Shown: positions 1-12,543, counted from the stretch's first letter. The stretch is 64,000 bases of DNA from Sipunculus nudus (GCA_026874595.1 CM049318.1:8100741-8164740), one strand, 5' to 3'. Made by a program: numbers and translations. The notes: generated from the sequence alone by a model not told the origin.

Positions 1-884
1 TTTACACTTTCATATGCAGGTAACAAACCTATCCTCTTGTTTTCAGTCTTAAAATGGTACAAACATATTGAAGTTGGCTGATTCAGTATCAAAACTATAT
101 ATATATATAAAGTGTTTCCTTGCCCCTGTGCTCATGTTGTTCTGTATCTTTCACATACTGAACATTAATAGGATAAGGATTAGATTTCATAAATATCACC
201 GACAACCAATGAACATCCCAAGGAAGAATGAATAATGATTGTTGTTTGAATAAAACTTATTTTAATAATTTAACCGTAAGTTAACCGTGAGTATGATATT
301 CCCATTTCAGCGGCCGTCTTATTGTACCATGAGAGATGTCCTACATGTACAGGTATATGTTGGTTATGATCATGTTATGTTTTATAAAATTGATACTTTC
401 TGGGTTCAGTATATTTCACTTTAAAAATACAGTGCAGTTAGGTTGGGATAGCCATGCACTTCTCACATAAAGAGAAACAAAACCTTGGCGTCGGGATGTA
501 AGTTGTTCATGAAAATTTTCCCTAAATTCATATAAAATCAGGTTATTTTATCGGCAATCACCGTACCGCTGTGTACACACATTAGAATTCCAGGTAGAAA
601 AGAAAACGCGAAAAATTAGGGGGTCACGGTTGGTGGAATGGAATAAAAAGTTCTTCCCAAACCCTCATCCGCATGTTTTGTTTCGCGAATATTATTTTAA
701 GAACATTCTTTAAAAATGCGCTTTGGGCTAAAGTAGATATACATACTAATTTCACCGATTTTGTGTAAAGTAGTTATATATCATATAAAATGTATTAACT
801 TTTTGCGACTCTTTTACGTTTATTATGGACGGTACATTCCTCCATGGTACACTTGTATATGGCTGCCTTCGGTGTTTGTTAGAT
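1..884. other. AT-rich intergenic DNA, nothing recognised
   Basis: No coding exon, RNA gene or clear repeat was recognised. A short (TA)n run lies near position 100. Homopolymer and AT-rich stretches make chance frames short. Confidence 0.5.
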
Positions 885-1085
885 AATTGTGACGTCCCAA
901 AGACGTCACAATGATCGGCAGTACATCACCTTCATTTCGACTGATGTCATCAGTTTGCCTTGCTTGTTTATTATCATATCACCGGCGATGAAAAAGTCAT
1001 AAGCGCTGTAACCTGTTTTGTCATATTATGGAATATTTGTCTCATACTCAATCAAAACAAGGTAAGGCATTATTGCTTGCCGGAA
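885..1085 (+). repeat. dispersed repeat copy 1 with CRE-like TGACGT sites and a donor-like end
   Basis: About 200 bp is recognisably homologous to 26160-26360. Shared blocks, in order, are paired GACGTC sites, TTATTATCA, CCGG(C/T)GATGAAAA, (C/A)GCTGTAACCTGTTTTGTCAT and a final AAG|GTA(A/G)G. The layout resembles a promoter plus a non-coding first exon ending at a splice donor: CRE-like sites, a TATA-like TTTATTAT, a short transcribed block, then GTAAGG. This could be the duplicated promoter of the lectin-like genes, which need an upstream non-coding exon, or simply a transposon fragment. The homology is seen directly; the promoter role is inference. Confidence 0.5.
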
Positions 1086-2155
1086 ATGTTCAATGCAGTC
1101 TCCTACTTTGAAATATCCCTATAGTTACTATTGTTTAAAGGATACCTGCATTAACCTCATGATACATGTACTTTCTCCTGTCTTTTTAGCGAACCTGTGA
1201 GCTTCTGCGATGGCGCAGCGTCGTCCGTCCGCTATCAGCCGTATGCCGTCCGCCGTCCAGGGCTGGCTTTCCGCCGTCCATGGCTGCAATTCAGAAACCG
1301 TCGGAGCTAGCAGCTCCAAATTACAAGTAAGAATTAGTCACATGTAAAACTTGGTGCCCAGGAGCTTATTATTGGGTATCTGCAGTAATTTAGATTTTAA
1401 AGAGAAAAAGCTTAAAAACCTTTAAAAATCTTCTTCTCTGAAAAAGGCCCGCCAAATTGTCCAATATTTCACAGAAATGTTCCTTGGAACAATCTCTCTA
1501 TAGTTTGTTCGAGTGGTTTCAGTTTGATGATTTTTTACCGAGTTACAGGAAGTTGAACTTAGTCATTTGTGCAAAAAAAGCATACTAAACTTAAAATCTC
1601 AGAAACAGCTGGAGCTGTCATCACCAAATTTTATGCAAATGTGTGCCACATGAGTCATATCTGAAATTGAGGTGTTGTTGGCGCCACCTAAATTGATCTG
1701 TATTTTACAAGCATAAATGTAAGTTTAGACTCTTCTAGCTTATACACTGTTTTTTTTAAGAAACTGTTAAGCTGATTGGTTTAAACTTGACAAGAATTAT
1801 TCTATGGTAGGGTTCTGCCAGTTTTATAAGGATAGATTGGGTAAATGCAGCTTTTAAAAAGCAGTGTAGCCAATTGAAAAAGGCTTTCTGTGTTTGAAAA
1901 CAGATTTGACAACATGCCCAGTTTCTGCAGCCAAGTCAAGAGGTCACTCAGTACAACCAGGTGGGGTCCAGACTTCACCATGGCAACTGATCTGGCTCTG
2001 TCTGGTGTCTAGACAATGTGTCTAGACGTCTAGACACAGCGTCTAGACGTCCAGACACAATGTCTATATGCAGAATTCCCAGATTATTGGAACATATCTT
2101 TCAACTGTTTGAAAAAATTTTGTTTGCATTTTAAGCGAATCAGGTTTATCATCAG
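1086..2155. other. no gene recognised
   Basis: The stretch has no exon with splice sites that I can support. It holds a CCGTCCGC-rich simple segment at about 1220-1310, an AT-rich stretch, and the palindromic cluster listed at 2008-2070. Confidence 0.4.
2008..2070. repeat. cluster of GTCTAGAC palindromes
   Basis: Several copies of GTCTAGAC or near variants lie within 63 bp. Positions 2017-2038 form a perfect 22-bp palindrome centred on ACGT: TGTGTCTAGAC followed by its reverse complement. No known site is recognised. It could be a cruciform-prone sequence or the end of a small foldback element. Confidence 0.6.
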
Positions 2156-2926
2156 GTCACATGTGAACTGCTGCGCCCTCATTTTTGGTTGACCTCTGAC
2201 CTTTCCTGGCTGCCAACCGTCCATTTGTGCGTCTGTTTCCACACATAAACCCACATATCTCGGGAACCGTTTGACCGATGAGGCTAAAAGTTTTGCACAG
2301 ATGTAGCCTTTTGATAGCTTTATAACATACACTTAAAATGGTGGCGCCACCTGCAACCATTTTTGCACAGCGTCCATCTGTTCATCTGCCTTGGGATAAT
2401 ATCACTCATATCTCAGCAGTGGTTCGACTTATCCACCTAAAATTTTGCAGGTTTATACATCCTGGACAGCTTTCTCGATTTATGACAGGTGGCGCCACCT
2501 ACATTCACGTTTACTCTGCAGACATCCAAGCTCATATCTTGGGAACCATTTGACCGATTCTGCCAAAATTTTGCATGTGTATAGATTTCACATAGCTCTT
2601 CATCATAGGCGAAACTGGTGGCGCCACCTGCAACCATTTTTGCACAGCGTCCATCTGTTCATCTGCCTTGGGATAAAATCACTCATATCTGAGCAGTGAT
2701 TTGACTTATCCACCTGAAATTTTGCAGGTTTATACATCCTGGACAGCTTTCTCGATTTTATGACAGGTGGCGCCACCTACATTCACGTTTACGTTGTAGA
2801 CATCTATGCTAATATGCAACACACTTCACTCTATTCCCCTTGCCACTTAATCCATGCCTCACTTCACCCGTCCCACTCTGATTTCTACACATAGTCGCTA
2901 GTCGACTACCCATATTCTAGTTTTAA
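2156..2926 (-). mobile_element. Helitron-like non-autonomous element, copy A
   Basis: This is the reverse-strand copy of a family also present at 14484-15550 and 56372-57380. GGTGGCGCCACC or a near variant occurs at about 2340, 2488, 2620 and 2767, so a two-part unit of about 280 bp is partly repeated. The 5' side (high coordinates) carries the stem GTAGTCG/CGACTA found in copy B. The 3' side carries the shared block with GTTCACATGTGACC. The open frames through it come from the repeat and are not genes. Hairpin ends without inverted terminal repeats fit Helitrons/Helentrons, but no transposase is present, so the class is inferred. Confidence 0.6.
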
Positions 2927-4216
2927 AATGTCCTAGTCTCAAACTTGCAGGTCCGAAACGTCCATTTTGCTGAAATCATAATGACTAAGGTAGATATGCA
3001 GGACGTAAGAGGATCAATATTAAATTTTAAAAATAAACCTCCATTTATACTCCCAAACTTTGCACAGGTTTGCATTAGGCATCTAGGCCTTGTTAACATT
3101 AAGGTTTATAAGAAAATAATTATAAATGTTTTATATAAATGTATGTCAGTGAGTGTGTGTGGGATAGGGGGTCGGTGTTAATATGTGTTTATGTGGACAT
3201 AACTTGCATGAAATCTAAAAAGATGGAAAAACACAAACACAGTGCTCAATGGGAGCTGTGTGCAGTCGATGTTCTGTAAGATAGCGTGCATTTATTAACA
3301 AGCACAGATTCCGTTATTTAAATCATTTTAATTTTTTAAGCGCGACCTGACTGAGCAGCATGGGATAGCTTGCATAATTAATGCTGAAACTTAACATTTC
3401 AGTCTGTGATTAAACCATTTTCCTAATTTGGGGTTGACATTTTCCAAGTGGGCAGTAACAGTGAATATGACAGTGCAGGACACATGCAAATGGCTTGTGT
3501 TTCGTAATGATCATTATGAAGTAACTGTTAATAAAACATTGTACTAGGCCAGGGGGACCCTATTACCTTATCACAGAGAATCCTGTGATTGGGTGAATAA
3601 GCAGGACACCCACCCATGGTATTACAACTAAAGCAGCATTTTGCCAACAAGAAAGTCATTAGTGATCATCAGATCAAAGTAAGCATATCAGTCCATATAA
3701 ATGTCTACTACGTTGTGTATTAATGGCTGAGTATTTAGTACCACATTAACAAAAAATCTGGTCTTTGGTCTGTCCTGAGAACGTGCAGGCACATTCAAGA
3801 ATTGTAGCCATCCCATGCCTAGCCTTGAGCCAGAAAAGCTATCATCTAATTAAGCAAGCAGGCAGTGAAACACCTCTCACCTTTGTTCATCTCTTTGATC
3901 ATTTTCAATGAAAAAAAAAATCTAATAATTAACATTTATTCTCATCGTTAATAAACATCGTTAATAAAGGCTCCGAAAGTATAAATATGAAGATACTCCA
4001 GGCGGAAAAAATCGATGGAATGTCTTCATTAGCAGAGAATGAGTGTCCATTTCAATGAACGAAGAGGTGCCCTCATTAGGTAAAGATAATAAAATATAGT
4101 AAAGAGAAGAAAAACCTTTTAACTGCCCCAAAGTGCCCATTTTGAAGAGGTTGCAGCATAAAAGAGGTGGTCACACTATAGAGATGGCCACAAGGAGGGG
4201 TTGACTGTATATATAT
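2927..4216. other. intergenic DNA, no gene recognised
   Basis: AT-rich sequence between a repeat and a hAT-like element. I see no exon or RNA gene. The 78-codon frame at 2945-3181 has no recognisable features. Confidence 0.4.
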
Positions 4217-5471
4217 CAGAGTTTGGTCCGAGTACTTTTAAAGTACTCGAGTACGAGTACTGAGTACTTTAAAAGTACTCGAGTACAAGTATGAGTTCTT
4301 TTGCACTTTTTTTTCAAAAGTACCCGAGTACGAGTACCGAGTACTCAAAATGTACTCATGAGTACTTAAATGAGTACTTTTTGTAACCAAACTTGTTTAA
4401 TGATGTTATTAAATTAAATATATACTCACAAAGTTAAAAATATTTTTATTAATGAACACCCCAGACAAAATAAAAATTTATACAATGTTGTGTTATGCTT
4501 AATCAAAATACTAAGGTGAGATGCAAACTCTAGGTCATATAAACAGGCCATATATACAGTTGAAATATATCAAAGCATTAACTTACTATAGTAGAGGGTT
4601 TCCATTGAAGAAACATCTGGTCTCGTAGGTTCTCAAAAATGTATTTCTTAGCCAGGACAAGATATACAATTTACCATAGTGGTGGGAATGTTCAGAAACT
4701 ACATCATAAAAAGTTATACAAAATTTAATATATAAAAGTTATATTGTTAAAGGAAATCTCACTGACATTGTATAAAGCATATAACCATATGTTAACCGTA
4801 TGTAATCATATAATAATAACAATGATAACAATAATAATAATAACAATAATAATAACAACCATATGTTATTATTTATATAATATCAACTTATGAATAATAT
4901 GTGGCTGTAGCCTAATGAAGATATTTAATGACAAACGATATATGTGAAATGAGTATAAAACAACATATCTGACATACTGACCATGTCATTCATCATGTTT
5001 AATAATTTATGAGTATTAACAACAGTTACATCAGTGGCATATTACAACAAGGAATGAGGCGATAGTAATACCTAATATTAATAGAATATAACAGGTTTTC
5101 CAAGTTAGTAAGAGTAATATTACTATTGATAGAAAAGAAATTTGAACTATTAATGGTAAAAGTAACCCGAGTAATTGAATAATAGCTATTACTTTTCTAT
5201 TACAACCCTAGCTAACACATCTCATGAATTGAGTGTTTGTTTGATTAGGTTGATAGAGCACAGTAAAGGGCCCAGTGTAGTGTGATTAGAAAATGCTGGG
5301 TGCTTTCATGGTCCAGTGGGCACTTGACAGGAGACTTTGGCTTGAGGTAAACCCCTGGATCTCTTTGTTGATTCATTAAGTAGGCTTGGTCATTAAACAT
5401 TGTACGAGTACTGAGTACTCAAAAAAGTACTCATGAGTACGAGTACTATGAGTACGAGTACTTTTGGACCC

Positions 5472-5479
<8 letters not shown>
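4217..5479. mobile_element. hAT-like non-autonomous DNA transposon
   Basis: The left end begins CAGAGTTTGGTCC. The right end, read on the other strand, begins CAGAGTTGGGTCC. Inside each end are arrays of the near-palindromes GAGTACTC and GAGTACGAGTAC: 4230-4380 on the left and 5400-5466 on the right. Both ends are flanked by ATATATAT, which fits the 8-bp target duplication of hAT elements; the flanks are a TA microsatellite, so this is not decisive. The 1.26-kb interior holds AT-rich DNA and ATT/ATA repeats with no transposase frame. A CA(G) start fits hAT; the family is inferred. Confidence 0.7.

Positions 5480-5525
<46 letters not shown>
5480..5525. repeat. (AT)n microsatellite
   Basis: Uninterrupted AT dinucleotides abutting the hAT-like element. 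It is probably an expansion of its target site. Confidence 0.9.
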
Positions 5526-5531
<6 letters not shown>

Positions 5532-5728
5532 TTTATATGGAGAGGGAGCCGGCTGGTAAGCCGAACTCACGAAACAGTAGTGTAGTACAATACTATTAAA
5601 TAAAACTATATATAGTGCATTTCTGCAAGGCATATTGTCCCACCACTACAATCATATAAAGCTCTGCCTGAATCAATCTATTGTATATCGTGATTTGCAT
5701 GTGTGGTAATATTACTTAGAATACAAGA

Positions 5729-6196
5729 ATGGTTCAAGGATATCGATCGTTGTCAGGTGATCTATTGATCAGTTCTAACGTGGCAGGTACGATCCCCTCG
5801 GCCCTGACTGTTGAGGGTTATTCAATACATTGGTCCGATTTTACATCATGTACATTACAAATGTCCGCACGGCCCCTAATTGATTGGTCCTCTGGAGATT
5901 TCTACTTGTCTCACGTTATAAAACCTTTACAGATCTGCCAAACAGACGTATCTTTAAAAGAAAATAAAAGGAATTCTAATGATGTATTGATGAACACCGA
6001 GACCCGACCCGGGAAGCTCAAAGAAAATCTGTGCGTAGCTGATCGCGCACCTGTCTGGTTCCAGCCTCCACGGAGAGCCCAGGCAGATACGGTTATAGAT
6101 TTTATCATATGTCACGGCAAGGCTTTATATGATATATTTGTGGAGGATTGCTTTCTCTATTCTGCTGGTAAATCTTTGCTGCATTGGCTTTGCTAG
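5729..6196 (+). CDS. unrecognised 155-codon open frame, doubtful
   Basis: An ATG-initiated open frame ends in TAG. I do not recognise the product. There is no signal peptide, membrane segment, repeat or known motif, and no splice sites that would tie it to neighbours. It contains several Cys and Trp residues and lies about 250 bp right of the hAT-like element. It may be a chance frame or the remnant of a mobile-element gene. It is listed only because it is the longest unexplained frame in the first 8 kb. Confidence 0.15.
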   Translation: MVQGYRSLSGDLLISSNVAGTIPSALTVEGYSIHWSDFTSCTLQMSARPLIDWSSGDFYLSHVIKPLQICQTDVSLKENKRNSNDVLMNTETRPGKLKENLCVADRAPVWFQPPRRAQADTVIDFIICHGKALYDIFVEDCFLYSAGKSLLHWLC

Positions 6197-7707
6197 GAGG
6201 AGGCAAAGATGGTTTTGTGACAACCTAATCCCAGGTAATATTTTACATGTGGTAATATCAAATGAAAAAGAACATGAAATACTTTAATATGTCATGATTA
6301 TTATGTAAAGATATCTCACTGGATCTAACCGCAGGATAAACTCTTAGTTTTTTTAAGGATATAATTAGCAAGGAACGAACCATTAAAATGACACAAATAT
6401 TACTGATAGTTGACGACAAGTAACAAAAAAGGAAGTATAGAGTGGTGCGACTGTTTAGAGTGACAAGAAATGACTTAAAATCAATGTATTATAAAAAAAA
6501 TAACGTTTAATATCTTTAATTATAATAATTTTAATGTATTATAAATTTATATCATTAATTTTTTCAAGAATGTTACAGGAATGTCGTATCCTGATTAAAT
6601 TTAAGAACTGAAAAAAAACAATGAAGTAAATAAAAATATGAAATATTATATATTTTTTTTTACAATATATTTTTACATTAAGTCAAAGCAGCCACTGAAG
6701 TTGCTTTAGATATATTTCTTAAATAATTACTGTAACGTTTCTCAATTTTTTTAGAAGAAATTGCACTTCCAGTACTTTGTATATTAAATAAAGTGGCATT
6801 TCCTTAGCCGTGACAAACACGACTCAGCTATAGGGCCCCCTTCTGAGTCGTGACACAAGCCAATTTTAGAACCGCCCTGCAAGTCCACGCCACGCTTTAT
6901 AACCGTATCTCCGCATACAGTCAGCTGGCAGACCGCAGGCAGAAATCTCCCATACATGCAGAACAATATACGAATATATTGGGTTATAACGGAATATTTC
7001 ACACACATGGTAGGTGTCGTTGCAGAGATAAGAAACTTATTAAAAGGGCTGGTGGGTTTATTTGAAGTGACACGATACTTGTAAGCAATGAGGCATTGTC
7101 AAAAATGACGAAAATATTTGCATCCTCATGGGGCCTTATAATGCGATCCTCAGAGTTAGGTGTCCAGGCACTCTGGCAAGCCAGTAATCTGGCCATAATG
7201 TCAGAGGGCCGATCTGGCGCTAGCATTTCCTCTGGGAAAAAAGCTGTCTTGACATGTTCCTTTTCTAAAAGTTAATAATTGCTGGTCAAAGTTTTGCTGA
7301 TACTTTGTTTTCTGCCGTACCACGCCGGTGCTCAATTTGTTTCCAATATACTCTAAACCGTTGGTTTTAAGGATCCCATATGCATCTGTTAACTAGTGAA
7401 TAAATGATTTGGTGGGATGCTATGCCTTTCCATGCGTCTATCTTGGGTGAAAATCACACAACTTAGATTGCATCGTATGCCTGACATACACATGTCTATT
7501 GTCTACAGATTTTGCATGACTGGAATGTGACCTAATTTGAGTATAAATCACACAATTCATTCTCATTCGTCTTGCTTACCAGTATTTAATGTACAATGGT
7601 AACACCGAAGTCTGGGGGTAATTTGGACCTCGTCGAATGTGCCTTTTCTAGGTTATGCTCATTGTAAGCCTGTAAGAACTAATTAGTTTTGTTAGAACAA
7701 GATATAT
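6197..7707. other. intergenic DNA with one strong hairpin
   Basis: No gene recognised. Arms CACGACTCAG (6818-6827) and CTGAGTCGTG (6843-6852) form a perfect 10-bp stem with a 15-nt loop. The rest is AT-rich and unassigned. Confidence 0.4.
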
Positions 7708-8078
7708 AGTTTTAATTTATTTATTTATTTATTTATAATACATATTTAACCAGGATAGCCTATTCAGCAAAAGCTGTTTTTCAATAGGGTCCTGGTCTAG
7801 ATGATATCGATAAGTACACAGTTAAAAAAGCAAATATGAAAGAACTGAAACTAAAATACATGCATACATAAAAACAGTTATACATACATGGTTTAAAATG
7901 ATCATAGAAAAAAAATTCTTCTTAAATGATATACACGAATATTGAGTAAATAAATTTAAATAAGAGGCCTGACTAAAAATTAAAACAAGTAAGATCGTGA
8001 TTTCACAATAAATATATTACATAATGACACAGTAATATAGGTGATGAATACAAAGACGAAAAGGCACCCGTGAACAAG

Positions 8079-11049
8079 CTATGAAAAATTATATGGCATA
8101 AATTGCTTGTACAATGATTTAAACTGGTAGAGACTGGTTGTAGATTTGACACTTACAGGTAAAGAATTCCAGTGGATGGGACCAGCATACGCAAGACTTG
8201 CTTTGAAGGATTTTCTGTTTGGTTTAGGTAATGATAAATTGAAGCCCTGAGAAAAACGAGTATTATATGCACTATTAACACAGTTGAACGTATGCGTAAG
8301 AGCGGGAGGGGCATTACCAGACAAACATTTAAAGACCATTAAAGAAACAAAATATTGGTATCTCTGTTTAACATACATCCAACCCAATGTTGCAATCAAT
8401 GATGTAGAGGATATATTGGTATCATAAGTTTTAGTAACGATTCTAGCAGCTCTATTTTGAAGTTTTTGGAGTTGTAATAAATACGTTTTGGAGGAATTAC
8501 CCCAGACAGATATACAATAATCAATGTGACTCTGAATAAAGGCATTGTAAAGTGTGTTTAAACTAAAGACATCTAAGGTTTTACTTAATCTGAAAAGGAG
8601 ACCTAGTTTTGATACTATTTTGTCGCACACCAGTTGAATATGTTTTTTTTCATGTAAGACCAGCGTCGATGATAACACCTAAAAGCTTTGTGTGTTCAAC
8701 CGGCATCACTGTAATGTTATCCATGGAAATGTTCAGTTGATTTCCATTGGTTTTAGACTTGGGGCCAAATAATATGAATGATGATTTTTGGGGATTTATA
8801 CTCAGTCGATTCTCTCTAAACCATTTAAGTGCTATTTCGAGATTTACTTGTAATGACTCTATAGCTTTAGCGGCTGAATTCGCTGAAGAATAAATTGAAA
8901 TATCATCAGCATAAATGACGCATTTCTCACTGAGGAACATTGGAAGATCATTTAAATAAAAAAGGAAAAATATAGGTCCAAGGACAGTGCCCTGTGGGGT
9001 ACCTATGTCCAAGGTGCGTGGTTCTGAAAGCAATCCATTAGAATAAACCACTTGCTTACGATTAGACAGGTAGTTTTCGAACCACATAAGTGGTATACAT
9101 TTTATGCCATAGTCGCTCATTTTTGTAAGTAAGACAGTATGATCAAGGCTATCAAAACCCTTTTTTACATCGAGGAAACATGCAGCGGTAACATTATTAT
9201 TATTAAGACTGATTAAGCATTCGTCAATTATGCTGTGCAAGGCAAATGAAGTTGAACGATTAGGAAGATAAGCGAACTGTTTATCCGAAAACAGATTATT
9301 ACTTTCAAAAAACGTAATGAGGCGCGATTTAACGAACTGTTCTATTATTTTGGGCACATGGCCTATAACTGAGATCGGTCGGTAGTTATTTGGATCATCC
9401 TTACATCCAGATCCTTTGTATATAGGAGTGATCCTAGCGGTCTTCCAATCTGCTGGAAAATCGTCGGTTTGAAGTGAGGTGTTAAATATGTGGGCTAATG
9501 GAGCTGAAATATAAGGTGCGGCTATCTTAAGGAAAAATCCTGACATTCCCAGTATATCTTCTTTCATACTGGAGTTTACTTTCAACAACTGTGATAAAAC
9601 AAATTGACTCGAAACTGAATTAAAATCAAAAGATTCCAAATTCTGGTTAACAAGATGATCGCAGGTAAATATTGTTTTTGGAAATTTATCGTTAATATTT
9701 TTTCCAACAGAAGTAAAGTAATGGTTAAATTTATCAGGGTCAATCTTTCCGCTTTCTTTATTCGAGGAGGTTTTCGAAGAGGTTTTTTTTGTATCAGCGT
9801 GGCATAATACTGGCTACGAGTGGATCTGATAAGATTTGTAACATAATTTCGCTGATGTCGGTACGCAGACCAGTCATTACTGTGATTTGTTCTTAATGCG
9901 TTCCGATGTGCATAATCACGCAAGTGAATCTCATTAAGTAAATCATTATTGAACCATTTATTTTCGCGAGCTTTGGTGCGACGTCGAATAAAAGGCGCGT
10001 TGTTATTAGAAATTCTCAGAAATTCATAGCGCCACATTTCCCAGGCTAAGTTTACATCAGAAAGTTGCATAATTCTTGAAAAAAATTGGATTTCGATAAT
10101 TCATCGATAAATTTGTATTCATTGAATTTACGAAGGGTACGGTAATATCCGGATTTTGTAACTGTGACCCTAGGTGGTCTATTCAAAACGGTAGTCACAA
10201 GAAAATGATCACTTATACATAAAGGATGAACTTTCACATTTGAATGCATGCTAGGATGTGAAGAAAATATCAAGTCGATCATTGTAGAGGTGAGCTGAGT
10301 AATACGAGTAGGCTCTGTTACAAGTTGTTTAAGACCGAAGATTTTTTCGAGCAAGTCCAGTTTACTAGCAATATAAGTTTCAGAGCGTAAGCAGTCTACA
10401 TTGAAATCGCCAAGTAATACAACATGTTTGAATGAGTTAAGGGCAGAAGCAAGTAAATCGAGTAATTCATCAATTTAACTGGAACTGGAATTAGGCGGTC
10501 TATATATAGAACCGATTAAGACCGGTTTTCTCCCCAAAATTATTTTAACACATACACATTCAACGACATTTGAGTTTAAAGTGATCAACTCCGGTTTTAA
10601 CGACGATAACACATACGTGAGAACTCCTCCGCCATGCCGATTCCTGTCTGATCTAAAAATCGTATAATCATCAATTTGTATCTCTGAATCAAAAACGTGG
10701 TTATCTAACCATGATTCTGTTAATGATAAAAAATGAGGGTTTAAACTAGAACACAAGAGGCGAATCTCCTCTATTTTGGGTAGCAAACTACGAACGTTAA
10801 GATGACCTTATATGGTACCCTGGTTAGCTAGTCGATATTGCTTAAAATCAGAATATATACTTGGGTTTTGAGACAAAATAGAAGGAAGAGAGGGTGGAAT
10901 TTCATTATCGGGTGTAATTGGTTTGGTGCTAGGTAATGCTTGATAAATATCTGATAAGTGAGAGCTTGTTTGTTCTGTAATACTAACGTTAGGACTTATA
11001 ACCTGATCAGGGTACACATCCACTGAATTCCTTAGTAAATAATCATCTG
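8079..11049 (-). pseudogene. LINE ORF2: APE endonuclease and reverse transcriptase, broken
   Basis: The endonuclease begins HLNVRSLLPK and shows LTESWLD, DRNRHGGGV, IGSIYRPP, LLGDFNVD and SDHFLV. The reverse transcriptase shows NNYRPISV, GTPQGTVLGP and the catalytic YADD near 8910, then the IDYCISVWGN thumb-side motif. Breaks: TAA at 10808-10810, TAA at 10475-10477, frameshifts near 10080 (T run) and 9786 (A run), and near 8655 a TGA where a Trp is expected plus a one-base shift in an A run. All frameshifts sit in homopolymers, so some could be assembly errors; the nonsense codons are not explained that way. Confidence 0.9.
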
Positions 11050-12543
11050 TTATATGGATGTTTTTGTTTGATCTCCGTGAAAATTTTGAGATTCCATTAG
11101 GCTGTCTTCACTAGTGTACATCGATTTTTGAAAATGTCGAACGCTGGAGGCAATTTGTCTGGTCATTGCAATTGTGCCGAATTTACTAAAATGTATACCA
11201 TCATATCGATAGTATGACCTTTACAAAGGTGGTGAGCAGTCACAAAATATGATATTCTCAAGGGATTCACATCTCTTTCTCAGTTCATTGTTTATAATGG
11301 TGATTTTTCTATTTACAATGCTGTCATGTAAATATTTAGGGATTGCCAAACTGACAATTTTACAGTTGGTGCTGCTTCTAGTGTTTTGCAGCATGTCAGT
11401 GTATTTGTTAACAAAGGTTAGGGTGTCATCAAGGTAAACGTTGTTTGTGCCTACTTGAACCACTAAACAATCATCATTTGACAAATCTTTTGCAGTTTTT
11501 GGTAGTTTGGACAAAGCATCATCAAGTGTGAGCCCACTAGTACTTAACACAGAAATTTTCTTGTCACATAAATGGTTAGCCACACTGGAATAGGAGTCTC
11601 TCACTAAGGAATCACCAAATATTAAGACACGACTTTTTGATTGAATATCAATAAGTCCATTTGTATTGACATAAGCGGAAGAACCTGACTCTGCTGAGCT
11701 TTGTAGACCAAGGTCTTCTGTAGGTGTTGCTTTGTTAGTGTCACCATTTTTTTGTTTCTCTGCGTGATAAGGTACAGGGAAGGTCTCGTTCAAAGATGGC
11801 CAATCGTCACAAGAAGTGTTCGCTCTATTAGCAGAAGAATTGTCACGTTTTCTGATAGTCCCAGTAGAGTGACGTCTTGAGTGGGATGATACAACTTAAG
11901 ACCAGGCTTGTTTGTTTGATGAATCCTGCAGAGTTGTCGACATATTAGGTCTCTCACTGGAGGTTTTGGATATACGATGGTTCAATTCTGCACATTTACA
12001 GGATTTGTCAGACAATTCTCGGAGGAGTTTTTCAGTAGTTGACTGTACTTTAAGACATTCTCGTAATTCTTCTTTCATTAATTTGTTTTCCTGTCTGAGG
12101 GACTGAAGTTCACAAAGAATGTGTTTAAGTTGCGTTGGGATGTTTCGGCAGTTTTTACAATTCCATATCAGGCCTTCATCCCCAGGCTGTATGTTCATAC
12201 ATGTCAAGTGAAACCAGTTGTTACAAGAACAACACCTGATCATCTCTCCCTGTGAGATATTGTTGTATTTACAGTTGCGAATATCACATATTAGATTGTT
12301 TTGTAAGTCATCTGTTGTCGTATCAGTGGTAATATCGCTCTTGCACTGAGTAGAGGGGTTGTCAACATTTTGTGACAGAGCAGAGGTTTGGTTATTTTTG
12401 TTGCCATAAACGTTTGGCCATTTTTTATTTGCACACTGTGAACAGTATAGATCATCATCGATTCTTATTCGAACACTAGCATTTTCCTTATTACAGTTCA
12501 CACATTTGCTATGTTTGATTGGCTTTGTCATGATTGAAGTCAC
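11050..12543 (-). pseudogene. LINE ORF1: zinc finger/PHD, coiled coil, SGNH esterase, with two nonsense codons
   Basis: Starts at the ATG at 12541-12543. First comes a Cys pair motif (KCVNCNKEN ... CSQC), then a PHD-type cluster (CDIRNC ... CCSCNNWFHLTCM ... WNCKNC) near residues 85-132. A Leu/Glu/Lys-rich coiled coil follows (about residues 135-190). The SGNH hydrolase part shows the nucleophile block IFGDSLV, the block GTNN and, further on, the Asp/His block DGIHFSKFG. The frame is continuous except for TAA at 11896-11898 and TAA at 11221-11223, after which it runs to a final TAA at 11050-11052. ORF1 proteins of CR1 elements bind RNA; the esterase's role is unclear. Confidence 0.85.

Larger units (their letters stand above)
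7708..12543 (-). mobile_element. near full-length CR1-like non-LTR retrotransposon (LINE), inactivated
   Basis: Read on the minus strand, the order is ORF1 (PHD finger, coiled coil, SGNH esterase), ORF2 (APE-type endonuclease, reverse transcriptase), then a 3'UTR ending in an (AAAT)n-like tail at 7708-7740. PHD plus esterase in ORF1 is characteristic of CR1-group elements. At about 4.8 kb it is close to complete; most LINE copies are 5'-truncated. The exact 5' end, somewhere beyond 12543, and the target duplications could not be fixed. Stops and frameshifts (see the ORF entries) make it non-autonomous. The frames on the opposite strand are shadows. Confidence 0.9.

Noticed and set aside
1128-1319. 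63-codon minus-strand frame
   Set aside because: Its Trp/Thr repeat comes from a CCGTCC-rich simple repeat; no domain or splice evidence.
2084-2699. Several overlapping frames containing PPATI/GGAT motifs
   Set aside because: They are frames through the Helitron-like repeat, open on both strands because of the GGTGGCGCCACC palindrome; the same applies at 14524-15643 and 56623-57380.
5376-5633. Minus-strand frame with poly(IY)
   Set aside because: Translation of the (AT)n microsatellite. The same applies to frames at 24219-24464, 25899-26259 and 55991-56206.
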